Part shown: piece after piece, positions 1-8,200 of the stretch
Numbering within the stretch: position 1 is the first letter of the stretch
Layout: every line of letters starts with the position of its first letter
Assembly (NCBI RefSeq): GCF_900176515.1
Contig: NZ_FWXV01000004.1
Span: 496,001 to 560,000 of the forward strand
DNA length: 64,000 bases
Origin: Kibdelosporangium aridum
Lineage (GTDB): Bacteria; Actinomycetota; Actinomycetes; Mycobacteriales; Pseudonocardiaceae
Reading direction: 5' to 3'
Translations under genes and position numbers: made by a program
The notes under the pieces: generated by a model
Database searches by the model: none
Told to the model about the DNA's origin: nothing
What the model saw: the letters and a program-made list of their open reading frames with translations, nothing else

Positions 1-6
1 GTTCTG

Positions 7-1038
7 ATGCGGATCCGGAGCCTTGCCATAAGGAACATGACGGTCCAATTCGGACAGCTGACCGCCGTTGACGACGTCGACCTGGACATCGGCAGCGGGG
101 AAGTCGTGGCCCTCCTTGGCCCCTCCGGCTGCGGCAAGTCGACGTTGTTGCGGGCGGTCGCGGGCCTCGAACCGCAAGCCGAAGGCGCGATCCTGTGGGG
201 CGACGAGGACCTGACCAAGATGCCGGTGCACAAGCGCGGTATCGGCCTGGTGTTCCAGGACGGCCAGCTCTTCCCGCACCGGGACGTCGCCGGGAACATC
301 AAGTTCGGCCTGCGGATGCACAAGATCTCCGACCCGCGACGGGTCGACGAGCTGCTCGATCTTGTCGGTCTCACCGGCTACCAGAAACGACGGGTCACGC
401 AGCTGTCCGGCGGCGAACAGCAACGCGTCGCACTTGCCCGGGCGCTTGCTCCAAGACCACGACTGCTGCTGCTCGACGAACCGCTGTCGGCGCTGGACCG
501 AGCTCTCCGGGAACAACTCGCACTGGATCTGGCGAGGTTGCTCAGGAGAGCGGGAACGTCGGCGCTAGTGGTCACCCACGACCACGACGAAGCGTTCACG
601 CTGGCCGACCGGGTCGCCTTGATGCGCAAAGGAAAGATCGTCCAGACGGGCACCGCGGAACAGGTCTGGCGGCACCCGGTCGACGAAGCCACCGCGATCT
701 TCCTCGGCTGCGGCACGATCATGCGGGCGGACATCAGGAACGGCACGGCCAGGTTCGATCTCGGCGAGGTCCGCATCCCCTGGGCGCCCGACGGCCGTCA
801 CCAGATCGGCCTGCGCCCCAACGCACTCGTCGCCGACCCGAACGGACCGCTGCACGGCGAAGTGAGCGGGCGGGTGCACCGTCGCGACCACGTCCGGCTC
901 CTGGTGAAGCTGGAACACCGCGAGGTGGACGCGGTCGCGGGCATCGCGGACGCCCCCGAACCCGGTCAGCCGGTCACGCTCAGGCTCGACCCGGACGGTC
1001 TAGCTGTCCTTGGTGACCATCCGGGCAAGGGCGAGTGA
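7..1038 (+). CDS. ABC importer ATP-binding protein (ThiQ/FbpC/PotA-like)
   Basis: Energy-coupling subunit of an ABC importer for a small molecule or metal; ThiQ-, FbpC- and PotA-type proteins share this architecture. Walker A GPSGCGKST lies at residues 38-46, followed by the ABC signature LSGGEQQR near 133 and Walker B LLLLDEP near 156. A C-terminal region of about 100 residues looks like a TOBE-type regulatory fold. The ATG sits in a TGATG overlap, with a TGA at bases 5-7, so the permease gene is probably directly upstream, outside the window. The last 39 bases overlap the convergent permease gene. The substrate cannot be told from this subunit; thiamine or iron is a guess. Confidence 0.85.
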   Translation: MRIRSLAIRNMTVQFGQLTAVDDVDLDIGSGEVVALLGPSGCGKSTLLRAVAGLEPQAEGAILWGDEDLTKMPVHKRGIGLVFQDGQLFPHRDVAGNIKFGLRMHKISDPRRVDELLDLVGLTGYQKRRVTQLSGGEQQRVALARALAPRPRLLLLDEPLSALDRALREQLALDLARLLRRAGTSALVVTHDHDEAFTLADRVALMRKGKIVQTGTAEQVWRHPVDEATAIFLGCGTIMRADIRNGTARFDLGEVRIPWAPDGRHQIGLRPNALVADPNGPLHGEVSGRVHRRDHVRLLVKLEHREVDAVAGIADAPEPGQPVTLRLDPDGLAVLGDHPGKGE

Positions 1039-1836
1039 GTAGCCGATCACGATGTAGCAGACCGCCCGCAGCAAGCCGATCACCAGGTTGTCCGGCGGGA
1101 TCGGGTCACGAAGGAAGTCCACGATGTAGTTCCAGCTGTCGGTGATCAGGAACGGGTCCATCCAGTTGAGCACCGGGATCTGGCTGAGCAGGCCGAACAC
1201 GAACAGCCCGCCGATCACCGACGCCATCACCAGCAGCGGGTGCTCGGTCGTGGCGGACACCGCGAGCGCGATCGCGCCGATCGCCCACATCTGCACGATG
1301 ACCCACCCGGTGGCGACCAGCACTCGCCAAAGTCCTTCTCCCACCGACAGTGTCGAGCCGGAGATGGACACGAGGTTGTCCGGCCCCGCGATGATCAAGC
1401 CCGTGATGAACGCGATCATCGCGGTCGTCAGTGCCGCGCCCGCGGACACGACCGCGACGCCGAAAGCCTTCACGGCCAACAACCGGACCCGGCTCACCGG
1501 CGCCAGCAACAAGCTGCGCAACGTGCCGTGCGAAGCCTCACCGGCGAGCGCGTCCGATGCCGTGATGGTCGTGCCCAGCGGCAGGAAGAACACCATGGTC
1601 GTGGACAACACGAGCACTGGCAGCATGAACGCGTTCCCGGCCACGGTCGCGACCATCGACTGGTCACGCGTCGCCTGGACCGGGTCGTCGATCACCTGCG
1701 TGCCGATCCCGAACACGATCGGGTACAAAGCCAGCAGCCCGAGCAGGATCAACGTCCTCGGCCGCCGGTAGATCCAGCGCAGTTCGGAGCGCAGCAACCG
1801 GAAGATGGGCGCCCTCACCGGCGCGAGCGTGGTCAT
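1000..1836 (-). CDS. ABC-2 type transporter permease
   Basis: Membrane subunit (278 aa) of an ABC-2 family exporter. About six hydrophobic segments are visible, beginning near residue 30 (LILLGLLALYPIVFGIG) and ending near 265. A long extracytoplasmic loop between the first two segments is typical of the family. It is the last gene of a three-gene operon; its ATG overlaps the stop of the ATPase gene by four bases (ATGA), indicating translational coupling. The partner ATPase and the LolA-like exported protein suggest lipid, lipoprotein or peptide handling at the envelope. The substrate is unknown. Confidence 0.85.
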   Translation of the reverse strand: MTTLAPVRAPIFRLLRSELRWIYRRPRTLILLGLLALYPIVFGIGTQVIDDPVQATRDQSMVATVAGNAFMLPVLVLSTTMVFFLPLGTTITASDALAGEASHGTLRSLLLAPVSRVRLLAVKAFGVAVVSAGAALTTAMIAFITGLIIAGPDNLVSISGSTLSVGEGLWRVLVATGWVIVQMWAIGAIALAVSATTEHPLLVMASVIGGLFVFGLLSQIPVLNWMDPFLITDSWNYIVDFLRDPIPPDNLVIGLLRAVCYIVIGYSLALARMVTKDS

Positions 1837-2795
1837 GACGTCTCCGTGAGCTGCGCGAAGAGGTCTTCGAGGCCGGTGCGCTGCCGGTGCACCTCGTACA
1901 CCGGGATGTCGGCACGCACCAACGTCGCCACCACCTCTGGAGCTGTGGTCGCGGTCAGGTCGACGAGCAGGCCGTCGGGCACTGCCCGAGCGGGAATCCT
2001 GTTGTCCCGCAACGCGTCAACAGCTGCCGTGATCTCCGGTGTGGACACCAGCAGTCCGGCGTTCGACGCCTCGAGCAGGTCCTTGAGCTCGCCCTGGGCG
2101 ACCACGGTTCCCTGGTGCAGCACGGCAACGTGGGTGCACGTCGCCTCCACTTCGGACAGCAGGTGCGACGACACCAGCACGGTCGTCCCGGCCGCGTGCA
2201 GGTCCGCGATCACCGCACGGACCTCCCGGGTGCCTGCGGGGTCGAGGCCGTTCGTCGGTTCGTCCAGCACCACGAACCGCCGTGGCACGAGCAAGGCCGC
2301 AGCCAAACCCATGCGTTGCTTCATGCCGAGCGAGTAGCCGCGGTAGCGCCGGTTTGCCGCACTTGCCAGGCCGACGCGCTCCAGAGCCTCGTCGACCGCG
2401 CCCGCGATCGCCGACGACTTCAGCAGCGGCTCAGCCGCCGCGCAGCGCAGCAAGTTCTCCCGCCCGGAGAGGAACGGGTGGAAGCCCGGGCCCTCGACCA
2501 GGGCGCCGACCTGCGGCAACACTGCTTGGGCGGCCTCAGGCAAGCGGGCGCCGAACAGTTCGATCTCACCGGCGGTCGGCGTGGTCAGGCCGAGCATCAT
2601 CCGGATGGTCGTGGTCTTGCCCGACCCGTTCGGACCGAGCATCCCCAGCACTGAACCCTCCGGGACGTCGAGGTCGACGTGGTCGACCGCGACCGTGCTG
2701 CGGTAGAGCTTGCGCAGGCCGCGTGTTCTTGCGGCCAACATGGGGGTGGGCACGGCCTCGGCCGTGCCCACCCCGGTTGTTTCAGCGAACGTCAC
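1833..2795 (-). CDS. ABC exporter ATP-binding protein
   Basis: ATPase subunit (320 aa) of the ABC-2 exporter, CcmA/DrrA-like. Walker A GPNGSGKTT lies near residue 55, the variant signature YSLGMKQRMGLA near 155 and Walker B FVVLDEPTNGLDP near 175, followed by the switch His in SSHLLSE. The region after the NBD (about 220-320) is the variable tail found in bacterial exporter ATPases. The start is GTG, overlapping the stop of the LolA-like gene as GTGA. It is transcribed with its permease and the exported protein, divergently from a two-component system. Confidence 0.88.
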   Translation of the reverse strand: MTFAETTGVGTAEAVPTPMLAARTRGLRKLYRSTVAVDHVDLDVPEGSVLGMLGPNGSGKTTTIRMMLGLTTPTAGEIELFGARLPEAAQAVLPQVGALVEGPGFHPFLSGRENLLRCAAAEPLLKSSAIAGAVDEALERVGLASAANRRYRGYSLGMKQRMGLAAALLVPRRFVVLDEPTNGLDPAGTREVRAVIADLHAAGTTVLVSSHLLSEVEATCTHVAVLHQGTVVAQGELKDLLEASNAGLLVSTPEITAAVDALRDNRIPARAVPDGLLVDLTATTAPEVVATLVRADIPVYEVHRQRTGLEDLFAQLTETS

Positions 2796-3874
2796 TTAAC
2801 CTGTCCGATGGCCTCGGTGAGCACCTGCTCCGGGACGGCGCCGACCGCCACCCGGCCGTCGGTGGTGACCAGGGCGGTCGCCACCTTGGTGCTGAAAACG
2901 TACCCGGTTCCGTACGGGCCCGAGACCTCCTTGGCGAAGGACTTCAGCATCGAGTTGACGTCCATGCCCTGGCCACGGCCGTTGCCCTTGGCCTGGCCGA
3001 GCATTGAGTTCAGGTCACCCGGCAGCTTGGCCACCGCGGTGGTGTCCCAGCCCTCGCCGACGAACTGCAGGTTCAGCCCGCTCAGGAAGTCCTCCATGCC
3101 CTTGCGCGCCTTGGCCGGGTCGGGCGGCACGTCGGAGTCCGTGCGCTCCTTGACCGTCGCGCCCGGCGGCGGGGTGAACTTGAACAGGTTCGCGTCCTGC
3201 GGCCCCACGGTCAGCTCGGTGAACTCGACCTTCAGCGCCGGGTCGGCCTGCCCGTTGGCCAGCACCTGCAGCCGCAGCGGCAGGCGGGTCTCCGAGTCGA
3301 CCGCGACCCGGATCTCCCGCAGCAGCGTCCGCTCGGTCGGCTTGGGCGTGACGACCAGCTCGTACGCGGGGCGCGTGGCCACGCGTGCGGTGCCGTCCAC
3401 CTTCACGTCGCTGTACTGGCGAACCAGGCCGAGCAGGTCCTTGCCGATGGTCGCCGGGTCCTTGCCCGCCAGCTTCTCGGGCGTGGCCTCCTGGCCGTGC
3501 GGGACCTTGGTGACCGTGTTCTCGGCCGAGTCCCAGATCCACGCCGTGCCGCCGTCCTCGACGAAGGTCTTCTCCGAGGTGCGGTCGGGCAGCGTGGCCC
3601 GGAACCGGTTCTGCCCGTCGGCCCAGACCGACGCGGAGCCGATGCCGTCGAGCAGCTTGATCGGCAGGCCGAGGTTCTCCTGCGCCGAGACCTTGCCGGC
3701 CAGTGCCGGGATCTTGGCGTTGGCCACCGACTCGACCAGCTGCTCGGCACTGATCTGCGGCAGCACCGGGGGCGGCTCGTCGGCGCCGGCTGGGAGGGCC
3801 AGTACACCGAGCCCGACCACGCCGGCGAGAACGCCCGCCCCCGCGACGGCCAATGCCGTCCTCTTGGTGTTCAT
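2792..3874 (-). CDS. Exported LolA/RseB-like protein
   Basis: Predicted exported protein of 360 aa. A Sec signal (MNTKRT, then a hydrophobic stretch ending in LPAGA) is followed by a domain resembling the LolA/DUF2092/RseB superfamily: residues about 55-270 include WADGQNRFRATLPD and a WIWDSAENTV segment. Such proteins bind lipids or lipoproteins. I chose the ATG at 3874 because GGGGAG lies eight bases upstream and it starts the signal peptide exactly; a longer open frame upstream looks non-coding and crosses the divergent regulator gene. First gene of an operon with an ABC-2 exporter, divergent from a two-component system that probably controls it. Its biochemical role is inferred only. Confidence 0.8.
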   Translation of the reverse strand: MNTKRTALAVAGAGVLAGVVGLGVLALPAGADEPPPVLPQISAEQLVESVANAKIPALAGKVSAQENLGLPIKLLDGIGSASVWADGQNRFRATLPDRTSEKTFVEDGGTAWIWDSAENTVTKVPHGQEATPEKLAGKDPATIGKDLLGLVRQYSDVKVDGTARVATRPAYELVVTPKPTERTLLREIRVAVDSETRLPLRLQVLANGQADPALKVEFTELTVGPQDANLFKFTPPPGATVKERTDSDVPPDPAKARKGMEDFLSGLNLQFVGEGWDTTAVAKLPGDLNSMLGQAKGNGRGQGMDVNSMLKSFAKEVSGPYGTGYVFSTKVATALVTTDGRVAVGAVPEQVLTEAIGQVK

Positions 3875-3937
3875 CTTCCAACTCCCCGTTGTCGCGTCAT
3901 GTGATGTTCCCGCAAGACAGAGACTGCCTGCCAGCAC

Positions 3938-3994
3938 CTGAGATGAGGCTGAGACGCTGAGAGAAAGCTCAGAAATCCCGGCTGGAAAGCTGAG
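3938..3994. promoter_or_regulatory. CTGAG repeat array between the LolA-like operon and the response regulator
   Basis: CTGAG occurs at 3938, 3949, 3957 and 3990, and inverted (CTCAG) at 3968. The spacings of 11 (3938-3949), 11 (3957-3968) and 22 (3968-3990) put most copies on the same face of the helix. OmpR/PhoB-family regulators commonly bind direct repeats spaced by one helical turn. The array lies in the 133-base gap between the divergent genes, so it is a good candidate operator for the adjacent response regulator acting in both directions. Confidence 0.5.
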
Positions 3995-4007
3995 AGACAG
4001 GCATGCT

Positions 4008-4718
4008 GTGCGCGTGAGACCTCGGGTTCTGGTGGTTGACGACGAACCGGGCGTGCGCCGGGCGCTGCAGCGTGGCCTGACCGGCGAAGGCATGGACGTG
4101 GTGGTGGCCGCGGACGGCCCGAGCGCGCTGCAGATCGCGCGGACCGGGTCGTTCGACGCCATCCTGCTCGACATCATGCTGCCGGGTTTGTCCGGTTATC
4201 GCGTGCTGCAGGCGCTGCGAGCAGAGGGCGTCCGCACGCCCGTGCTGCTGGTCTCGGCCAAGGACGGTGAGATCGACCAGGCCGACGGGCTCGACCTCGG
4301 TGCCGACGGCTACCTGGTCAAACCGTTCTCGTTCGTGGTGCTGGTCGCGCAGGTACGGGCGTTGCTGAGACGAGGCGCGGTCGAGGGCTCCGGCCAACGG
4401 CTCCGGCTGGGGGAGCTCGTAGTGGACCGGGCCGCGCGGCAGGTCAGCATGTCCGGTGAGCCCGTGTCGCTCAGTCCACGGGAGTTCGCCGTGCTCGACG
4501 TACTGGCCAGCCGCGCGGGCTCAGTGGTCACGAAGGACGAGCTGCTCAAGGCCGTCTGGGGTGACGAGCAGGCGGCGACACGCAACGCCGTCGAGGTGTA
4601 CGTCGGCTATCTGCGGCGCAAGCTCGACGCGGTCGGCGCCGGGTCCATCGTCCGTACGGTCCGTGGTCACGGTTATCTGGCGTCCACCGGCGAGATCGAC
4701 GCAGTGATGGGTCCGTGA
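4008..4718 (+). CDS. Response regulator, OmpR/PhoB family
   Basis: DNA-binding response regulator (236 aa) of the MprA/CseB type. The receiver domain (1-120) shows the acidic pair VVDDEPG, the phosphoacceptor Asp55 in AILLDIMLPG and the conserved Lys in YLVKPFS. A winged-helix trans_reg_C domain (about 135-230) ends in YVGYLRRKLD and IVRTVRGHGYLA. The start is GTG at 4008; GTG at 4014 would shorten it by two residues. Its stop overlaps the GTG of the kinase gene (GTGA). It faces the LolA-like/ABC-2 operon across a repeat array, its most likely target. Confidence 0.92.
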   Translation: MRVRPRVLVVDDEPGVRRALQRGLTGEGMDVVVAADGPSALQIARTGSFDAILLDIMLPGLSGYRVLQALRAEGVRTPVLLVSAKDGEIDQADGLDLGADGYLVKPFSFVVLVAQVRALLRRGAVEGSGQRLRLGELVVDRAARQVSMSGEPVSLSPREFAVLDVLASRAGSVVTKDELLKAVWGDEQAATRNAVEVYVGYLRRKLDAVGAGSIVRTVRGHGYLASTGEIDAVMGP

Positions 4719-6043
4719 GCAAAGTCAAAGAGGCGTGGTTCCGCCGATCCGTACGGTTTCGCATCGCGACCATGGCCACCGCGGCGACGCTGATCATCCT
4801 GCTGGCGTTGGCGTGGTTCAGCGGTCGTGGCATCGGCGGGCTGCTGATCAACTCGGCGGACCGGGAGCTGCAGCCGATCCTCGACGCCGCGATCGCGGAC
4901 GTCGCCGCGGGCCGGATACCGCATCCTGACACGCCGTACGTGCAGGTCAGGGTGCTCGACACGGCTGGAACGCCCAAGGACAACCTGCCGGATCCCGGCC
5001 TGAAGGAGTGGGCGCTGCGGGATTTGAAGGGCGCCGAGCCGGTCCTGCAGTACTCGGACGACCCGCCGACGCGATGGATCGGCACGGTCGTGACAGCGCC
5101 TGACGGCCAGCAAAGGCTGGTCGTCGCGGGCGCCGGACTCGCGGGTTACCAGCAGGCGCAACACGTTGGCCTGAACTGGCTGCTGCTCGCCGGTGTGCTC
5201 GGCGCCGCCGCGACCGGGATCGCCACGTGGTTCGCCGTGCGGTCCTCGCTGCGCCCGGTCGAACGCATGCGGGTCGCAGCATCCCGATTGCCTGCTGGCC
5301 AACGACTTCCGTTGCCCGACTCGCACGACGAGCTGCGGTCGTTGGCTGAAAGCATGAACTCCCTGTTGGATCGCCGGGACGAAGCCACCGAACGCTTGCG
5401 GCGCTTCACCGGCGACGCCGCACACGAGCTGCGGTCCCCGGTCGCGTCCATCCGGGTGCAGGCCGAGGTCGCCGTGGCGAACCCGGATCCCGTGCTGTCC
5501 CAGGAGGTTCTGGCGGACATCGTGCACGAGTCGGTCCGGCTGTCCACATTGGTGGACGGGTTGCTCACGCTCGCCCGGTCGGACGCGGGTGAGGTGCCTG
5601 CCGCGGAACCGGTCGATCTGGTCGCGGCGGCCGAGGCAGCGATTTCCCGCTGTACCACCGAAACACCACGGGTGACGCTGCAGGCGCCGACCGGATCGGC
5701 CTGGGTTCTGGCCGCACCGGCCGAAGTGGACCTCGTACTGGACAACTTGCTACGCAACGCGGTGCTGTACGCGCGTGCTCACGTGACCGTCGGGGTGTTG
5801 CCTGCGGGCGGGGCCATCCGGTTGGTCGTGGACGACGACGGCCCAGGCGTCGCCCCTGAGCATCGGGAAAAGGTGTTCGACCGGTTCTACCGGGTCCAGG
5901 ACGACCGGGCGAGGCAGACCGGCGGATCCGGCCTGGGGCTCGCCCTGGTCGCCGAACTCGTCCGACGGCGCGGCGGGACCGTCCTGGTCACCGAGTCGCC
6001 CGACGGGGGCGCGCGGTTCCAGGTCCGCTGGAAGTCCCTCTAG
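4715..6043 (+). CDS. Sensor histidine kinase
   Basis: Membrane-bound sensor kinase (442 aa), partner of the preceding regulator. TM1 is at about 18-38 and TM2 at about 150-172; between them is a short extracytoplasmic sensor region of about 110 residues. HAMP linker at 173-225, HisKA domain with phosphoacceptor His237 in DAAHELRSPVA, then an HATPase domain with an N-box (LDNLLRNAVLYA), DDGPG, FDRFYR and GGSGLGLALV. The short sensor fits envelope-stress kinases (MprB/CseC), but the signal is unknown. Its last four bases overlap the convergent ferredoxin gene. Confidence 0.92.
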   Translation: MSKVKEAWFRRSVRFRIATMATAATLIILLALAWFSGRGIGGLLINSADRELQPILDAAIADVAAGRIPHPDTPYVQVRVLDTAGTPKDNLPDPGLKEWALRDLKGAEPVLQYSDDPPTRWIGTVVTAPDGQQRLVVAGAGLAGYQQAQHVGLNWLLLAGVLGAAATGIATWFAVRSSLRPVERMRVAASRLPAGQRLPLPDSHDELRSLAESMNSLLDRRDEATERLRRFTGDAAHELRSPVASIRVQAEVAVANPDPVLSQEVLADIVHESVRLSTLVDGLLTLARSDAGEVPAAEPVDLVAAAEAAISRCTTETPRVTLQAPTGSAWVLAAPAEVDLVLDNLLRNAVLYARAHVTVGVLPAGGAIRLVVDDDGPGVAPEHREKVFDRFYRVQDDRARQTGGSGLGLALVAELVRRRGGTVLVTESPDGGARFQVRWKSL

Positions 6044-6231
6044 GAGAGGAGTTTGACCGCTCCGGACGGGCACAACGTGGCCGCCTGGCGCACCACGGAC
6101 TCCTCGTCCGCGCTCGGCTCCTCGTGCAGCACCATCACGATGCCGTCGTCGTCCTGGTCGAACACCTCGGGTGCGGTCAGCACACACATGCCCGCGCCGA
6201 CGCACACATCCCGGTCACCTTCTACGTGCAT
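6040..6231 (-). CDS. 3Fe-4S ferredoxin, probable P450 redox partner
   Basis: Small soluble electron carrier of 63 aa. Cys10, Cys16 and Cys54 (in CPSGAV) form the C-x5-C...CP pattern of 3Fe-4S ferredoxins that feed actinobacterial cytochromes P450; the residue at position 13 that would complete a 4Fe-4S cluster is Ala. It lies 66 bases downstream of a P450 gene on the same strand, the usual pairing, so it probably passes electrons from a ferredoxin reductase encoded elsewhere to that P450. Length and cysteine count match the family. Confidence 0.9.
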   Translation of the reverse strand: MHVEGDRDVCVGAGMCVLTAPEVFDQDDDGIVMVLHEEPSADEESVVRQAATLCPSGAVKLLS

Positions 6232-6297
6232 ATCCCACTCCTACCACTAGTCGCGCCTGGAGAACGCCCTTGTCAGCACAATGTCAGGAAACGCGGG

Positions 6298-7473
6298 CTA
6301 CCACGTCACCGGCAGTGCGTTGACCCCTTGGATCGTCGTGGCCGGTCGCAGGTCCAGCTCGTCGACCGGTACGGCGAGGCGCAGCCCCGGGACCCGCTCG
6401 AACAACGTCGGAAGGGCCAGCCGCAGTTCCACTCTGGCCAGGTTCTGGCCGAGGCACTGGTGCACGCCGAAGCCGAAGGCGACGTGGTGGTTGGCCTGCC
6501 GGGCGACGTCGAACCGGTCCGGGTGCTCGAACGCGGCCGGGTCCCTGTTGACGATGCTGGCCGCGAACACGATGCCGTCACCCGCCTTGATGACCTCACC
6601 GGCGATCTCGATGTCCTCGACGGCCACCCTGAGCAATGCGGTCTCCACAATGGTCAGGTACCGCAGCAGTTCCTCCACCGCACCTGCCACCGTGCCCGCG
6701 TCGGACCGGAGCGCCGCGAGCTGGTCCGGGTGCTCGAGCAAGGTGATCACGCCGAGCGAGATCATCGACGACGTGGTCTCGTGGCCCGCGCCAAGCAGCA
6801 GCATCGACGTGACGACGAGGTCATCGAGGGACATCGCGCCGGTGCCGACCTGTTCTTCCTTCAGTCGCGCGATCAACCCCGGTGGCGGGTCCTGTGCCAG
6901 CGCGGACAAGTAGGCCAGCAGGGATCCGACGGCCTCGCCCGAGTCCTTCGGGTCTCTGGACTGCACGATGGTCCTGGTCTGCCGCTGGAAGAACTCGTGG
7001 TCCTCCCACGGCACCCCGAGCATCCGGCTGATCACCAGCGACGGGATCGGCAGCGAGTACGCGGTGACCAGGTCGGCGGGCGGGCCCGCGGCGAGCATCG
7101 CGTCGATCGTGGCGTGCACGATCTTCTCGATCTCCGGCTGGAGCTCCTTCAGCCGCCGGACGGTGAACTCCGAGATCAGCATGCGCCGGACCCGGTTGTG
7201 CTCGGGGTCGTCACGCACGATGAACGGCCGGTTCGGCGAGGTCTGCACGGCCGCGATGGCGGGCGGCATGATCATCGGGAAGCCCTTGTTGGTGCGGTCC
7301 GATGAGACTCGCGAGTCGGCCAGCAGCGCGCGTGCCTGCTCGTACCCCGAGATGACCCACGCTTCCTGGCCGTTGATGAGCTGTGTTCTGCGCAGCGGAG
7401 GGCCTTCGCGCAGCTCGTCATAGCCGGGTGCGGGGTGATACGGGCAGGTCCGTGCCTGTGGGTAAGTGATCAT
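6298..7473 (-). CDS. Cytochrome P450 monooxygenase (CYP105-like)
   Basis: Haem-thiolate monooxygenase of 391 aa, soluble bacterial class. The I-helix oxygen-activation motif LGAGHETT, the K-helix ExxR (EELLR) and the haem-binding loop FGFGVHQCLGQ with Cys340 as axial ligand are all present, and HNRVRR marks helix C. Overall it resembles CYP105-type enzymes, which hydroxylate macrolides, steroids and xenobiotics, but the substrate cannot be read from sequence. It is operonic with the downstream 3Fe-4S ferredoxin and divergent from a TetR regulator, suggesting substrate-induced expression. Confidence 0.93.
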   Translation of the reverse strand: MITYPQARTCPYHPAPGYDELREGPPLRRTQLINGQEAWVISGYEQARALLADSRVSSDRTNKGFPMIMPPAIAAVQTSPNRPFIVRDDPEHNRVRRMLISEFTVRRLKELQPEIEKIVHATIDAMLAAGPPADLVTAYSLPIPSLVISRMLGVPWEDHEFFQRQTRTIVQSRDPKDSGEAVGSLLAYLSALAQDPPPGLIARLKEEQVGTGAMSLDDLVVTSMLLLGAGHETTSSMISLGVITLLEHPDQLAALRSDAGTVAGAVEELLRYLTIVETALLRVAVEDIEIAGEVIKAGDGIVFAASIVNRDPAAFEHPDRFDVARQANHHVAFGFGVHQCLGQNLARVELRLALPTLFERVPGLRLAVPVDELDLRPATTIQGVNALPVTW

Positions 7474-7521
7474 TTCTTCCCCCTGTGGCTTGTTACCACT
7501 ACCATGGCAATAACTCTACGC

Positions 7522-7545
7522 GCGTTGAATTAATCGGCGCAACGC
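7522..7545. promoter_or_regulatory. Inverted repeat between the P450 and TetR genes
   Basis: GCGTTG at 7522-7527 and CAACGC at 7540-7545 form an inverted repeat with a 12-base AT-rich spacer. It lies in the 136-base gap between the divergent P450 and TetR genes, where an operator for the TetR protein would be expected. No experimental support; the arms are only six bases long. Confidence 0.35.
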
Positions 7546-7609
7546 TTTTCGGTCGATGAATCTGCAGGTCATCGGCCATTTTGTGGTGCGTGTGACTATG
7601 CTTTGCGGC

Positions 7610-8200
7610 GTGCAGGTTGATCACCGGAAAGGACCACGCAGGCGCGGCGAGGCGCTCGAGGACGCGATCCTGCGAGCCGCTATCGAAGAGCTGGCCGAGG
7701 TCGGCTACACCGCGGTGAGCATGGAACGGATCGCCATCAGGGCACGAACCAGCAAAGCCGCGCTGTACCGGCGATGGTCCGGGCGGCCGGACCTGATCAT
7801 CGACGCGTACTTCAAACTCGCCGCGTCCGATATCGACGTCCCGGACACCGGCAGCCTGCGCGCCGACGTGATCGCCTTGTTGCGGCGCACGGCGGATCGC
7901 GCCACGCCCGCGATGCTGCACCTCGTCTTCGGGGTGCTGGCCGACGCGGGCACGAACGAGGAACTGAAGACCAAGATCCGCGAGCGGCTGGCGTTGCTGA
8001 AACCCAAGCAGATGCACGGAATCCTGGAGCGGGCCGAGGCGCGCGGCGAGGCCCGTGGCGGGCTGCCGGAACGGCTGCGGACGCTGCCGTTGGACTTGAT
8101 ACGCAACGAGATCCTGCAGTACGCGGGCGGACCGAACGTGCCGGACGAGGTCATCGAGGAGATCGTCGACCAGGTCTTCCTGCCGTTGGTGCGCGCCTGA
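7610..8200 (+). CDS. TetR-family transcriptional regulator
   Basis: Repressor-type regulator of about 196 aa. The N-terminal helix-turn-helix is clear (IEELAEVGYTAVSMERIAIRA, then SKAALYRRWSGRPDLI), followed by a helical ligand-binding domain resembling TetR_C subfamilies. I place the start at GTG 7610; ATG 7598 and ATG 7556 are in frame but give unusual N-termini, and no candidate has a strong ribosome-binding site. It is divergent from the P450 operon, which it probably controls, and its TGA overlaps the ATG of the Nudix gene (TGATG), so the two are co-translated. Confidence 0.85.
   Translation: MQVDHRKGPRRRGEALEDAILRAAIEELAEVGYTAVSMERIAIRARTSKAALYRRWSGRPDLIIDAYFKLAASDIDVPDTGSLRADVIALLRRTADRATPAMLHLVFGVLADAGTNEELKTKIRERLALLKPKQMHGILERAEARGEARGGLPERLRTLPLDLIRNEILQYAGGPNVPDEVIEEIVDQVFLPLVRA

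Noticed and set aside
6124..7305. 393-codon plus-strand frame opposite the P450 gene.
   Set aside because: Antisense shadow; no domain, and the P450 on the minus strand is intact.
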